Origin: an uncultured Clostridia bacterium
Lineage (GTDB): Bacteria; Bacillota; Clostridia; Christensenellales; Borkfalkiaceae
Direction of reading: 5' to 3'
Assembly (NCBI GenBank): GCA_944367045.1
Contig: CALVWI010000001.1
Span: 62,001-126,000 of the forward strand
DNA length: 64,000 nt
Positions 11,575-20,053 of the stretch are shown piece after piece; the first letter of the stretch is position 1, and every line of letters begins with the position of its first letter. Below the pieces are notes generated by a model. That model searched no databases, had not been told where the DNA came from, and was given only the letters and a program-made list of their open reading frames with translations. The position numbers and the translations under genes are program-made.

Positions 11575-11603
11575 ATAATAGAACTTTTTTCGCTGTTTGT
11601 CAA
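11575..11603 (-). promoter_or_regulatory. Promoter of pgk-tpiA-gpmI
   Basis: On the minus strand TTGACA (11603-11598), 17-bp spacer, TATTAT (11580-11575). The leader to the pgk ATG is about 40 nt. Confidence 0.88.
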
Positions 11604-11684
11604 GGCTCTAAGGCCGACTTGTTTGAAAATATGCGAAAAAAGGGCGCGAAGGGGGAAAAACTTGCATTTTTCCCGCGCAAACGT

Positions 11685-11713
11685 TTGACAAAGGGGAAAT
11701 TGTCTGTTAAAAT
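11685..11713 (+). promoter_or_regulatory. Promoter of the str operon
   Basis: TTGACA (11685-11690), 17-bp spacer, TAAAAT (11708-11713). It drives a leader of about 120 nt before rpsL. Confidence 0.88.
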
Positions 11714-11723
11714 GACCCTTGTC

Positions 11724-11747
11724 CGCCAGAGCTTGGCGCTCTTTTTG
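11724..11747 (+). promoter_or_regulatory. Possible attenuator in the rpsL leader
   Basis: AGAGC / GCTCT (11728-11732 with 11738-11742) followed by TTTTT looks like a small terminator just after the transcript start. An alternative stem CGCCA / TGGCG (11724-11728 with 11734-11738) shares bases with it and would exclude it. The stems are only 5 bp, so this is tentative. Confidence 0.35.
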
Positions 11748-11842
11748 CGTGCAGGCAAAAGCGGAAAACACGTTTTCTTCGGGCATTGCTCCAGAGCGGC
11801 CCGCGAGGAATATTCCGAAATACTTAAAAAGGAGGTAAACCC

Positions 11843-12214
11843 ATGCCCACGATCAATCAGCTCATCAAGAAGGGAAGAGAGAGCGAGGCGCACAAGTCCA
11901 AGTGCCCCATTCTGGACAGCTGCCCTCAGAAGCGCGGCGTCTGCCTTTCGGTGACGACGACTTCCCCCAAGAAGCCCAACTCGGCTCTGAGAAAGATCGC
12001 AAGAGTGAGACTCACCAACAAGCAGGAAGGTACCGTGTACATTCCCGGTGAGGGCCACAACCTGCAGGAGCACAGCTCCGTGCTCATCCGCGGCGGAAGA
12101 GTCAAGGATCTGCCCGGCGTCCGCTATCACATCGTCCGCGGCGCGCTCGATACGGCAGGCGTTGCAAAGCGCAAGCAGTCGCGCAGCAAGTACGGCGCAA
12201 AGCGCCCCAAGTAA
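11843..12214 (+). CDS. rpsL: 30S ribosomal protein S12 (uS12)
   Basis: 123 aa component of the decoding centre. The conserved block [13 protein letters not shown] carries the lysine equivalent to E. coli Lys42/43, so it is streptomycin-sensitive type, and the C-terminus [14 protein letters not shown] is canonical. AAAAAGGAGG lies 8 bases before the ATG. First gene of rpsL-rpsG-fusA-tuf. Compared with common S12 sequences it carries an extra cysteine (Cys21) before the usual two. Confidence 0.98.
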   Translation: MPTINQLIKKGRESEAHKSKCPILDSCPQKRGVCLSVTTTSPKKPNSALRKIARVRLTNKQEGTVYIPGEGHNLQEHSSVLIRGGRVKDLPGVRYHIVRGALDTAGVAKRKQSRSKYGAKRPK

Positions 12215-12238
12215 GCTAACATTTTAGCTTTCGTTTCA

Positions 12239-12291
12239 CCTACTTATTTCGGAATATTGGCCCGAATAGTAGGCAGTATTCCCCATCGGGG
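12239..12291 (+). promoter_or_regulatory. Structured rpsL-rpsG intergenic RNA, possible S7 operator
   Basis: Within the 181-base gap there are interlocking complements: CCTACT/AGTAGG (12239-12244, 12268-12273) enclosing TTCGG/CCGAA (12248-12252, 12262-12266), while GGAATA/TATTCC (12251-12256, 12277-12282) crosses them, followed by CCCC/GGGG (12281-12284, 12288-12291). In E. coli the rpsL-rpsG spacer is the S7 autoregulation site. An equivalent role here is inference; sequence similarity to that site is not claimed. Confidence 0.4.
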
Positions 12292-12395
12292 GAGAAGGTT
12301 CGCTACCGAATTCCGGCAAGCGACAGCCTAATGAAGGGCGGCTCAAAGCCCCCGCGGAATTCCCGCACACACATTTCAACAAGGAGGATAAAACA

Positions 12396-12866
12396 ATGCC
12401 CAGAAGAGGGAAAGTTCCCAAGAGAGACATTCTTCCCGATCCCGTATATGGCAGCAAGGTCGTCGCAAAGCTCATCAATCAGGTGATGCTCGACGGCGAG
12501 AAGAGCGTTGCCCAGAGGATCGTCTATGACGCATTCTCGTTCATGGGAGAGAAGATGAATATGGATCCGATGGAGATCTTCAAGCAGGCGCTTGCAAACT
12601 GCACCCCCGTCGTGGAGGTCAAGGCAAGAAGAGTGGGCGGCGCCAACTACCAGGTCCCCGTCGAGATCAGACCCGAGCGCCGTCAGACGCTTGCGATCCG
12701 CTGGATCGTCCTCAACACGAGGAAGAGAAGCGAGCGCGAGATGAGCAAGAAGCTCGCTGCCGAGCTCATGGACGCCTACAACAACACGGGCGGCTCGGTC
12801 AAGAGGAAGGAAGAAATGCACAGAATGGCGGAAGCCAACAAGGCATTCGCTCACTTCAGATTCTAA
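12396..12866 (+). CDS. rpsG: 30S ribosomal protein S7 (uS7)
   Basis: 156 aa, the family-typical length. It nucleates the 30S head by binding the 3' domain of 16S r[38 protein letters not shown] and ALAIRW-like blocks are conserved, and the C-terminal [17 protein letters not shown] is typical. AAGGAGG sits before the ATG. fusA follows after 9 bases. Confidence 0.98.
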   Translation: MPRRGKVPKRDILPDPVYGSKVVAKLINQVMLDGEKSVAQRIVYDAFSFMGEKMNMDPMEIFKQALANCTPVVEVKARRVGGANYQVPVEIRPERRQTLAIRWIVLNTRKRSEREMSKKLAAELMDAYNNTGGSVKRKEEMHRMAEANKAFAHFRF

Positions 12867-12875
12867 GGAGTTACC

Positions 12876-14960
12876 ATGCCGAGAGAATACGACTTACAGC
12901 ATACGAGAAACTTCGGTATCATGGCGCACATCGACGCCGGCAAGACGACGACGACCGAGCGTATCCTGTTCTATACGGGCAAGACGCACAAGCTCGGCGA
13001 AGTCCACGAAGGCGCCGCGACCATGGACTGGATGGTCCAGGAGCAGGAGCGCGGCATCACGATCACGTCCGCTGCGACCACCTGTATCTGGAAGGGCTAC
13101 CGCTTCAACATCATCGATACCCCCGGCCACGTCGACTTCACGGTCGAGGTCGAGCGTTCGCTCCGCGTCCTTGACGGCGCCGTCGCAACGTTCTGCGCAA
13201 AGGGCGGTGTCGAGCCCCAGTCCGAGACGGTCTGGCGTCAGGCGGACAAGTATCATGTCCCCCGCATCGCCTACGTCAACAAGATGGACATCAACGGCGC
13301 AGACTTCTTCCGCGTCGAGAGAATGATCCGCGAGCGCCTCGGCGCAAACCCCGTGCCCGTGGAACTTCCCATCGGCAAGGAGGACACCTTCCGCGGCATC
13401 ATCGACCTCATCCGCATGGAGGCCGAGATCTACTACGATGACCTCGGCAAGGACTTCCGCAAGGAGCCCATCCCCGCGGACATGATGGACCTTGCCAACG
13501 AGTACCGCGCAAAGCTCGTCGAGGAGGCGGCATCCGCCAACGATGAGCTCATGGAGAAATACTTCGAGGCGGGCGACCTCACGCAGGAGGAGATCATCGC
13601 AGGTCTCCGCGAGCGCTGCCTCAAGACGGAAGCCATCCCCATGCTCTGCGGTTCTTCCTACAAGAACAAGGGCGTCCAGTTCCTTCTCGACGCCGTCGTT
13701 GCCTTCCTTCCCAGCCCCGTCGACGTCGACCACGTCAGAGGCATCAACCCCGACACGGGCGAAGAGGAGGAGAGAAAGACCTCGGACGACGAGCCTTTCG
13801 CAGGCCTCGCGTTCAAGATCGCGACCGACCCCTTCGTCGGCTCCCTCGCATACTTCCGTGCATATTCGGGCGTGCTCGAAGCAGGTTCCTACGTCTACAA
13901 CTCCACCAAGGGGAAGAAGGAACGCGTCGGCCGTCTCGTCCAGATGCACGCGAACGAGAGAAAGGACATCGACTGCATCTACTCGGGCGACATCTGCGCC
14001 ATCGTCGGCCTCAAGAACACGACGACGGGCGATACGCTCTGCGATGAGAAGCACCCCATCATCCTCGAGAAGATGGAGTTCCCCGACCCCGTCATCCAGC
14101 TCTCCCTCGAGCCCAAGACCAAGGCCGGCCAGGAGAAGATGACGCTCGCGCTCATCAAGCTCGCAGAGGAGGACCCCACCTTCAAGACCTACACCGATCA
14201 GGAGACGGGCCAGACCATCATCGCCGGCATGGGCGAGCTGCACCTCGACATCATCGTCGACCGTCTGCTCCGCGAGTTCCACGTCGAGTGCAACGTCGGT
14301 GCGCCTCAGGTCGCTTACCGCGAGACCATCAAGAAGGCTGTGGATGCCGAGGGCATGTACAAGCGTCAGTCGGGTGGTAAGGGCCAGTACGGTCACTGCA
14401 AGATCCACCTCATCCCTCAGGAACCCGGCAAGGGTTACGAGTTCGAGGACCTCACCGTCGGCGGCTCCATTCCCAAGGAATATATCCCCGCCATCGACAA
14501 GGGCATCCAGGAGGCAGCCAAGAACGGCTTCCTCGCAGGCTACGAAGTCGTCGACTTCAAAGTCCAGGTCTATGACGGTTCCTATCACGAAGTCGACTCG
14601 TCGGAAATGGCGTTCAAGATCGCAGGTTCCATGGCGTTCAAGGACGGTATGGAAAAGGCGGGCGCCGTGCTCCTCGAGCCCATCATGAAGGTGGAGATCG
14701 TCACCCCCGAAGATTACTTCGGCGACCTCATGGGCAACGTCTCCTCCCGCCGCGGTACCATCATCGGCACCGACGACAGGAACGGCGCGAAGATCATCGA
14801 CGCAGAGGTCCCTCTTGCAGAGATGTTCGGCTATGCGACGGAGCTCCGCTCGCGCACGCAGGGCCGCGGCCAGTTCACGATGCAGTTCGACCACTACGCA
14901 GAAGTGCCCAAGAGCATTTCCGAGAAGATCATCACCTCCCGCGCGAAGAAGGCCGACTAA
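12876..14960 (+). CDS. fusA: Elongation factor G
   Basis: 694 aa translocation GTPase. G-domain motifs: [13 protein letters not shown] (G1), the [10 protein letters not shown] switch [10 protein letters not shown] (G3) and NKMD (G4). Domains II-V follow, with the conserved [11 protein letters not shown] segment in domain IV. AAGGAG precedes the ATG. It lies in the str operon and is the canonical EF-G; a second, TetM-like homologue is encoded at 26.6-28.5 kb. Confidence 0.97.
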   Translation: MPREYDLQHTRNFGIMAHIDAGKTTTTERILFYTGKTHKLGEVHEGAATMDWMVQEQERGITITSAATTCIWKGYRFNIIDTPGHVDFTVEVERSLRVLDGAVATFCAKGGVEPQSETVWRQADKYHVPRIAYVNKMDINGADFFRVERMIRERLGANPVPVELPIGKEDTFRGIIDLIRMEAEIYYDDLGKDFRKEPIPADMMDLANEYRAKLVEEAASANDELMEKYFEAGDLTQEEIIAGLRERCLKTEAIPMLCGSSYKNKGVQFLLDAVVAFLPSPVDVDHVRGINPDTGEEEERKTSDDEPFAGLAFKIATDPFVGSLAYFRAYSGVLEAGSYVYNSTKGKKERVGRLVQMHANERKDIDCIYSGDICAIVGLKNTTTGDTLCDEKHPIILEKMEFPDPVIQLSLEPKTKAGQEKMTLALIKLAEEDPTFKTYTDQETGQTIIAGMGELHLDIIVDRLLREFHVECNVGAPQVAYRETIKKAVDAEGMYKRQSGGKGQYGHCKIHLIPQEPGKGYEFEDLTVGGSIPKEYIPAIDKGIQEAAKNGFLAGYEVVDFKVQVYDGSYHEVDSSEMAFKIAGSMAFKDGMEKAGAVLLEPIMKVEIVTPEDYFGDLMGNVSSRRGTIIGTDDRNGAKIIDAEVPLAEMFGYATELRSRTQGRGQFTMQFDHYAEVPKSISEKIITSRAKKAD

Positions 14961-15026
14961 AAGCGGTTTTTCCCCGCAAAGGGCCGAAAATAACGGAAAA
15001 TTTGTAAAAAACCTTTCGGAAAGTAA

Positions 15027-15055
15027 TTGCAAATTTCCGTATTATCGGTTATAAT
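15027..15055 (+). promoter_or_regulatory. Promoter of tuf
   Basis: TTGCAA (15027-15032), 17-bp spacer, TATAAT (15050-15055), inside the 208-base fusA-tuf gap. The leader is about 107 nt. tuf can therefore be expressed independently of the str operon promoter. Confidence 0.85.
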
Positions 15056-15168
15056 AGAAGGCGGTAAGCCGAGATCAGCTTCATATCATTGTTTGATAGA
15101 TAGCTGCGATTCCGGTGGATACCGGAAAAAGTTATCAAAATTATAAAAAGAATCGGAGGAATTTCAAA

Positions 15169-16386
15169 ATGGCTAAAGCTAAGTTCGACAGAAGTAAGCC
15201 CCACGTCAACATCGGTACGATCGGACACGTTGACCACGGCAAGACCACTTTGACCGCAGCTATCACCATGGTTATGGCAGCGAAGGGTCAGGCAGCGAAG
15301 ATGCGCTACGATGAGATCGATAAGGCGCCCGAGGAAAAGGCTCGTGGTATCACGATCAACACCGCGCACGTCGAGTACGAGACCGACAAGCGTCACTATG
15401 CGCACGTTGACTGCCCCGGCCACGCAGACTATGTCAAGAACATGATCACGGGTGCTGCTCAGATGGACGGCGCGATCCTCGTCGTCGCAGCGACCGATGG
15501 TCCCATGCCCCAGACCCGTGAGCACATCCTGCTCGCTCGTCAGGTCGGCGTGCCTTATATCGTCGTCTTCCTTAACAAGTGCGACCAGATGGACGACCCC
15601 GAGCTCCTCGAGCTCGTCGAGATGGAGATCCGCGAGCTTCTGAGCTCCTACGACTTCCCCGGCGATGAGATCCCGATCGTCAAGGGTTCCGCTCTCAAGG
15701 CTCTCGAGAAGGCTACGAGCGGCTGCTCCAACGAGGAGATCCTTGCAGCTCCCGAGTGCCAGTGCATCCTCGAGCTCATGGACACCATCGACAACTACAT
15801 TCCTACGCCCGAGCGTGACGACAACAAGCCTTTCCTTCTTCCCGTCGAGGACGTCTTCACCATCTCCGGCCGCGGTACCGTTGCTACGGGCCGTGTTGAG
15901 AGAGGCGTTGCAAAAGTCGGTGATCCCGCTGAGATCGTCGGCCTTATCGACAAGCCCCGCTCCACGACCATCACCGGTCTCGAGATGTTCCACAAGTCCC
16001 TTGACGAGGCTATGGCAGGCGATAACGTCGGTGCGCTTCTCCGTGGTATCAACCGTACGGACGTTGAGAAGGGCCAGGTCATCGCAAAGCCCGGCACCGT
16101 TCCCACCGCTACCAAGTTCGAGGCTCAGGTCTACGTCCTGACCAAGGATGAGGGCGGCCGTCACACCGCATTCTTCAACCACTATCGTCCCCAGTTCTTC
16201 ATCAGAACGACGGACGTTACGGGTTCCATCGAGCTCCCTGCAGGCGTCGAGATGGTCATGCCCGGCGACCACGTCACCCTTACTGTTGACCTCATCAAGC
16301 CCGTCGCTATCGAGGAAGGCCTTCGTTTCGCTATCCGCGAGGGCGGCAGAACGGTCGGTTCCGGCGTCGTCTCCAAGATCCTCTAA
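15169..16386 (+). CDS. tuf: Elongation factor Tu
   Basis: 405 aa GTPase that delivers aminoacyl-t[17 protein letters not shown] (G1), [14 protein letters not shown] (effector loop), DCPGHADY (G3), NKCD (G4) and GSALKALE (G5). An ATG at 15115 is in frame, but 15169 is preferred: CGGAGGA precedes it and [20 protein letters not shown] matches the family N-terminus. About ten extra residues near 184-200 carry Cys186, Cys197 and Cys199 at the end of the G domain. A strong terminator follows. Confidence 0.97.
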   Translation: MAKAKFDRSKPHVNIGTIGHVDHGKTTLTAAITMVMAAKGQAAKMRYDEIDKAPEEKARGITINTAHVEYETDKRHYAHVDCPGHADYVKNMITGAAQMDGAILVVAATDGPMPQTREHILLARQVGVPYIVVFLNKCDQMDDPELLELVEMEIRELLSSYDFPGDEIPIVKGSALKALEKATSGCSNEEILAAPECQCILELMDTIDNYIPTPERDDNKPFLLPVEDVFTISGRGTVATGRVERGVAKVGDPAEIVGLIDKPRSTTITGLEMFHKSLDEAMAGDNVGALLRGINRTDVEKGQVIAKPGTVPTATKFEAQVYVLTKDEGGRHTAFFNHYRPQFFIRTTDVTGSIELPAGVEMVMPGDHVTLTVDLIKPVAIEEGLRFAIREGGRTVGSGVVSKIL

Positions 16387-16409
16387 TCTGAGGGTTTAAC
16401 TCAAAAACA

Positions 16410-16438
16410 AAGAGCACGGTTTGTCCGTGCTCTTTTTT
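16410..16438 (+). terminator. Intrinsic terminator of tuf / str operon
   Basis: AGAGCACGG / CCGTGCTCT stem with a TTTGT loop followed by TTTTT. Confidence 0.95.
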
Positions 16439-16488
16439 CATGCCGATTTTTTATGCGCCGTTTGATAGAAAGAGGGGTATAAAACGGG

Positions 16489-16521
16489 GGCGCCCGCCGC
16501 GCAAGTCGCACGGCGGGCGCC
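16489..16521 (-). terminator. GC hairpin ending the ung operon
   Basis: GGCGCCCGCCG / CGGCGGGCGCC, 11 bp with an 11-base loop. On the minus strand it lies 42 bases after the ung stop and is followed by CCCCGTTTTAT, a weak U tract. Confidence 0.6.
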
Positions 16522-16563
16522 ACCAAATCATAGTAAGTTATCGTTTGTCAGCCGCCTGTCGCG

Positions 16564-17235
16564 TCACGGCGTGTTCAGATCCCAGTCGATGGGCTCGATG
16601 CCGTTGCTTTCGAGATAGGCGTTCGTCTTGGAAAAGTGCCTGCATCCGAAGAACCCGTTGTAGGCGGAGAGGGGGGAGGGGTGCGCGCACTCCAAAACGA
16701 GGTGCTTGCTCGTATCGATGAGCGCCTTCTTTCTTCTCGCATTGCCGCCCCACAGGAGAAAGACAAGATGCTCCTTTTTCTCACTTAAAATGGAGATGAC
16801 GCTGTCGGTGAACCAGCTCCACCCGCAGTTTGCGTGGGAGTTCGCCTGATGCTCGCGCACGGTGAGCGCCGTGTTCATGAGAAGCACGCCCTCCTTCGCC
16901 CACTTGGTGAGGTCGCCCGACTTCGGCGGCTTGCACCCCAAATCGCTCTCGAGCTCCTTGAAGATATTTTCGAGCGACGGCGGTTTCTTTACGCCCTCCT
17001 TCACCGAGAAGCACAGCCCGTGCGCCTGCCCAGGCTCGTGATAGGGGTCCTGCCCGAGGAGCACCACCTTCACGTTCGCAAACGGCGTGAAGTGGAAGCA
17101 GTTGTAGAGGTCGTACATATCGGGGTAGACGACATAGTGCGAATACTCGTACTTCAAGAACTCGCGAATTTTATGGTAGCGCTCGTCCGCGAAGAGGGGA
17201 GCGAGCGGCTCCTTCCAGTCGCCGAGGTCGATCAT
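16564..17235 (-). CDS. ung: Uracil-DNA glycosylase (family 1)
   Basis: 223 aa base-excision repair enzyme that removes uracil from DNA. Water-activating motif GQDPYHEPGQAHG with Asp63; uracil-binding phenylalanine in GLCFSV; LLMNTALTV; and the DNA intercalation motif HPSPLSA with His185. Start chosen at 17235 (MIDLGDW), whose ATG overlaps the luxS stop as ATGA; longer in-frame reading upstream lies inside luxS. Last gene of the mtnN-luxS-ung group. Confidence 0.96.
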   Translation of the reverse strand: MIDLGDWKEPLAPLFADERYHKIREFLKYEYSHYVVYPDMYDLYNCFHFTPFANVKVVLLGQDPYHEPGQAHGLCFSVKEGVKKPPSLENIFKELESDLGCKPPKSGDLTKWAKEGVLLMNTALTVREHQANSHANCGWSWFTDSVISILSEKKEHLVFLLWGGNARRKKALIDTSKHLVLECAHPSPLSAYNGFFGCRHFSKTNAYLESNGIEPIDWDLNTP

Positions 17236-17672
17236 GCCTTCGCCTCCACGCCCTCTAAGATTTTGAGGTATGCGGCGAGCTCTTCCTTCGCGCCCGCAAG
17301 GTCGTGTTCGAGATAGTTCCCGCACTCCTCGCGCTTGCTGCCGGGGACCTCGTCGAGCGCCATCGCCTCGGGGATGCACTTCTTGAGAAGCGCGAGCACG
17401 TCGTTAAAAGAGAGCCGCAGCGTCAACAGATAGAACCCCGTGCGGCAGCCCATCGGCCCGAAGTACACGATGTCGTCCTTCTTCTCGCTGTTTCTTAGGA
17501 CGGTCGCAAGCAGGTGCTCGATGGTGTGCAATGCTTTCGGCGAAATGTAGTCGCCCGCATTGGGCTTCTTGAATCTGAGATCGAACGTCGTAATGCCGTT
17601 TTTGTCCGTCTGCGCATAGAGTCCCGGGCTCAAATGGTCGTGGTCTTTCTGAAAAGAGGGTATCTTTTCCAT
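17232..17672 (-). CDS. luxS: S-ribosylhomocysteine lyase (AI-2 synthase)
   Basis: 146 aa. It cleaves S-ribosylhomocysteine to homocysteine and 4,5-dihydroxy-2,3-pentanedione, the precursor of autoinducer 2. Metal ligands His49 and His53 in HTIEH and Cys117 in EECGNY, catalytic Glu52 and Cys76 (GPMGCRTGFY) are all present. AAGGAG precedes the ATG. It follows mtnN, which makes its substrate, and overlaps ung. The leader contains a duplicated SD-like element that could be structured (see 17683-17740). Confidence 0.96.
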   Translation of the reverse strand: MEKIPSFQKDHDHLSPGLYAQTDKNGITTFDLRFKKPNAGDYISPKALHTIEHLLATVLRNSEKKDDIVYFGPMGCRTGFYLLTLRLSFNDVLALLKKCIPEAMALDEVPGSKREECGNYLEHDLAGAKEELAAYLKILEGVEAKA

Positions 17673-17682
17673 GAAAAGCTCC

Positions 17683-17740
17683 TTATTTCGATGATTTTCT
17701 AAATACGTATGGCCTCTTATTTCGACAAAAATCGAAATAA
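17683..17740 (-). promoter_or_regulatory. Repeated TTATTTCGA/TCGAAATAA elements before luxS
   Basis: In the minus-strand transcript TTATTTCGA (17740-17732) can pair with TCGAAATAA at 17725-17717 or with an identical copy at 17691-17683 that runs into the luxS AAGGAG. The first TCGAAATAA is itself followed by GAGG, so an SD-like element appears twice. It could be an RNA switch controlling luxS translation or a DNA operator with an extra half-site. Neither is proven. Confidence 0.5.
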
Positions 17741-17779
17741 CATTTCCTCCGCCGCGGCGGTTGTTCCGCGGGGCAGATG

Positions 17780-18439
17780 TCAGTAGTCGAGCGCCTCGAA
17801 GATCTCCCCGAGGAACGCCTTCAAGTTGAGCATGGCGAGCGAGAGGTTCTTTTGATACTGCTGCGTCGTGCTGCCCGAGCCGTACTTATCGGAAATGGCC
17901 TTGACTTCGACGCACGGGAGCCCCGCATACTTGCACACCTGTGCGATCGCAGCGCCCTCCATGTCGCGGATGTGCGCGCCGAGCTTGATGAGAAGGTCGT
18001 GGTCGGCGGGGGAGTCGTTGAATCTGTCGCCTGAACCGAGCGCGCGGCGGGGATAGTCGAGTTCCTTGGGCGCATAGAGGGGCAGGAAGTTCTCCGTCTC
18101 GCCGTCGAGGGTGCCCACCTCGCCGCCGTTTAATTGCGTGAGGTCAAAGTCGTACTGCACCGCCTTTGTGATGAGGTACACTTCGGTGAGCTCTGTCTTG
18201 TCGTCGAGGCCTCCCGCGACGCCGAAGTTCAAAATGACGTCAGCTCCGAAGTGAATGGCCGCGCACGCGCCCGCCGCGGCGTTGACCTTGCCCACGCCGC
18301 ACACGACGAGCAGCACGTCCTTCCCGAACGCCTTGCCGATATGCACCGTCTTGCCGTAGATGGTGCGGATGTCCTCCACTTCCATTTGGTCGAGGAGGGC
18401 CTCCGCCTCCGAGTCCATCGCAATGACTGCTCCGATCAT
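17780..18439 (-). CDS. mtnN: 5'-methylthioadenosine/S-adenosylhomocysteine nucleosidase
   Basis: 219 aa. It hydrolyses SAH to S-ribosylhomocysteine plus adenine, and MTA likewise. Visible: the IAMDSEAEAL start with Glu11, FGVAGGL, the substrate-binding DMEGAAIAQVC and the SDKYGSG loop. Start at 18439 is preferred over more upstream in-frame ATGs because AAAAGGAG precedes it and MIGAVIAMDSEAE matches the family N-terminus. First gene before luxS, so the two steps from SAH to homocysteine are co-encoded. Confidence 0.95.
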   Translation of the reverse strand: MIGAVIAMDSEAEALLDQMEVEDIRTIYGKTVHIGKAFGKDVLLVVCGVGKVNAAAGACAAIHFGADVILNFGVAGGLDDKTELTEVYLITKAVQYDFDLTQLNGGEVGTLDGETENFLPLYAPKELDYPRRALGSGDRFNDSPADHDLLIKLGAHIRDMEGAAIAQVCKYAGLPCVEVKAISDKYGSGSTTQQYQKNLSLAMLNLKAFLGEIFEALDY

Positions 18440-18454
18440 AAAATTCTCCTTTTC

Positions 18455-18482
18455 GCGGGGCGGCAGAGGGGCCGTCTCCCGC
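18455..18482 (-). promoter_or_regulatory. Stem-loop in the mtnN leader
   Basis: GCGGG/CCCGC with an inner CGGC/GCCG and a small internal loop lies just upstream of the mtnN Shine-Dalgarno. It might influence translation. No known riboswitch consensus was recognised. Confidence 0.3.
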
Positions 18483-18499
18483 TGATAACATTTTTGTTC

Positions 18500-18528
18500 A
18501 GTATAACAGTTTTCGGCGAAAATTGCAA
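18500..18528 (-). promoter_or_regulatory. Promoter of mtnN-luxS-ung
   Basis: On the minus strand TTGCAA (18528-18523), 17-bp spacer, TATACT (18505-18500). A plus-strand TGGTATGCT at 18533-18541 may be the extended -10 of the divergent ferritin-like gene; its -35 is unclear. Confidence 0.8.
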
Positions 18529-18625
18529 GGGGTGGTATGCTTTTTCGCGCGGTTGCAAAAAATCGGGATGGTGCCATGCGGGGCTTTGCCTCGCCCGCGC
18601 CCGAAATACGCACAAGGAGCAAGCT

Positions 18626-19876
18626 ATGGATCCCTTTTCACTCAAACCGCAAAAGATGGATAAAATTGTCACCTCCTGGAACAAGGTGATGGTAAAGCCC
18701 TACGACAAGAACGCCGTCGACCCCTACACGCGTCTGCGCATCATTTTGATGTCGGGCACGGAGTTCGAGTCGGTGCGTTTGCAGCACGCCTTTTCGCGGG
18801 AGTGCGCCAACAACGACGTGCGCCGCCGTCTCGCGTACATGCGCCGCGGGGAACAGCTGCAGCAGAAGCGCGTCGCAGGCCTCAAGCCCGCCGACGAGGG
18901 CATCTTGGAGCACACCATCGGGTATGAGCAGCTCGCCGTCGACCTCACCGCCAACCTCGCCCTCGGCGAGCAGAACAGCTACGTCAAAAAGCAGCTCGAC
19001 TTCGCCCTTTTGGAGGACTTCGACCACCTCTACCGCTATGCAGACCTCATGGAGCTTGAAAAGTGCGGCGATCCCGCGCTCCTCGTCGGCGACTACACCG
19101 AGATCATGCCGGGCCGTCCCACCGTCGCCGAGTACCGCCACCCCTTCGACGACGTCAATTTCTATCTCAACGGATATCTCTCGGACATCAAGACCAAGCT
19201 CGCCGTCAACATCATCACGGCGGCCGAGCAGCAGACGATGAACTTCTATATGAACGTCGCCAATCTCTACACGACGCCCCTCGGCCGCAAGCTCTTCACC
19301 GAGATCGCCATGATCGAGGAACAGCACGTCACGGGGTACGGCTGCCTCAAGGACCCCTGCATGACGCCCTTTGAGAACCTCCTCATGAACGAGTACACCG
19401 AGTGCTACCTCTACTACTCCTGCTACGAGGACGAGAAGGACGAGCGCATCAAGGCGGTCTGGGAGATGCACTTTGAAGAGGAAGTCGCGCACCTCCACGA
19501 GGCGGCAGAGCTTCTCCGCACCTACGAGGGCAAGGTTTGGCAGCAGCTCTTCCCCGCGGGCGGCGAGTTCCCCGAACTTTTGAAGTTCCGCTCGCAGAAG
19601 GGGTATATCCGCGAGGTCTTGAAGAGCATCCGTCTCACCGCTGTCGAAGAGGGCTGGGAGGAGCTTGAAAAGATGCCCGATACCTTCCGCTTCTTTTCTT
19701 ACAACTCCCGTATCCACGGGGGCAAGCCGGAGGCGGCGGGTACGCACGAGGTCATCGAACGCGCCGTCCGCGAGTGGGGTACCGACTGGCGTTTGCAGGA
19801 CAAGGACCACCCCATTAAAGCGCTCAACGACCGTACGAAGGACAACATCGACATCGCGCGCGTCAAGGAGGCGTAA
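18626..19876 (+). CDS. Uncharacterised ferritin-like (putative diiron) protein
   Basis: 416 aa, mostly helical, no signal peptide or membrane segment. I do not recognise a named family, but several helices carry spaced Glu/His pairs typical of ferritin-like metal sites: LLEDFDHLYRYADLME, AAEQQTMNFYMN, FTEIAMIEEQHVTGYG, NEYTECYLYYSCYEDE and HFEEEVAHLHEAAELL. That suggests one or two four-helix bundles with a diiron or manganese centre. AAGGAG precedes the chosen ATG; longer in-frame reading upstream has no SD and overlaps the mtnN promoter. A single-gene unit with its own terminator. A role in oxidative or metal stress is inference. Confidence 0.65.
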   Translation: MDPFSLKPQKMDKIVTSWNKVMVKPYDKNAVDPYTRLRIILMSGTEFESVRLQHAFSRECANNDVRRRLAYMRRGEQLQQKRVAGLKPADEGILEHTIGYEQLAVDLTANLALGEQNSYVKKQLDFALLEDFDHLYRYADLMELEKCGDPALLVGDYTEIMPGRPTVAEYRHPFDDVNFYLNGYLSDIKTKLAVNIITAAEQQTMNFYMNVANLYTTPLGRKLFTEIAMIEEQHVTGYGCLKDPCMTPFENLLMNEYTECYLYYSCYEDEKDERIKAVWEMHFEEEVAHLHEAAELLRTYEGKVWQQLFPAGGEFPELLKFRSQKGYIREVLKSIRLTAVEEGWEELEKMPDTFRFFSYNSRIHGGKPEAAGTHEVIERAVREWGTDWRLQDKDHPIKALNDRTKDNIDIARVKEA

Positions 19877-19894
19877 CAGGGAAGTTTTTTAATA

Positions 19895-19940
19895 GCCGCG
19901 CGCCGCGGGCAAACGCCCGCGGCGCGCGGCTTCTCTTTTT
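19895..19940 (+). terminator. Terminator of the ferritin-like gene
   Basis: A perfect 16-bp GC stem (19895-19910 with 19915-19930) with an AAAC loop is followed by TTCTCTTTTT. Confidence 0.85.
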
Positions 19941-19971
19941 CGGCGGGCGGGGCGATAAGCCCCGCCCGCCG
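19941..19971. terminator. Second GC hairpin after the ferritin-like gene
   Basis: CGGCGGGCGGGGC / GCCCCGCCCGCCG, 13 bp with a GATAA loop, directly behind the first terminator. No U tract, so it is a backup terminator or an RNA end-stabilising structure. Confidence 0.5.
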
Positions 19972-20018
19972 CGTCATTCCGATTTTGCGTCGGAGCACAT
20001 TTTCCATATGCAAAGAAG

Positions 20019-20047
20019 TTGACATTGTGCCGCGCATTTGTTACAAT
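20019..20047 (+). promoter_or_regulatory. Promoter of the MBL-fold gene (leaderless type)
   Basis: TTGACA (20019-20024), 17-bp spacer, TACAAT (20042-20047). The -10 box ends six bases before the ATG at 20054, so the transcript should start at or next to the start codon. Confidence 0.88.
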
Positions 20048-20053
20048 CAACTT

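Larger units (their letters stand above)
11531..11842. other. 312-base divergent control region between pgk and rpsL
   Basis: This gene-free stretch holds the minus-strand pgk promoter, the plus-strand rpsL promoter and the long rpsL leader. The two -35 boxes are about 80 bases apart, so the promoters do not overlap. No further gene is seen. Confidence 0.8.

Noticed and set aside
12894..15032. 712-codon open frame antisense to fusA
   Set aside because: Shadow of fusA with repetitive acidic/hydrophobic translation and no start signals.
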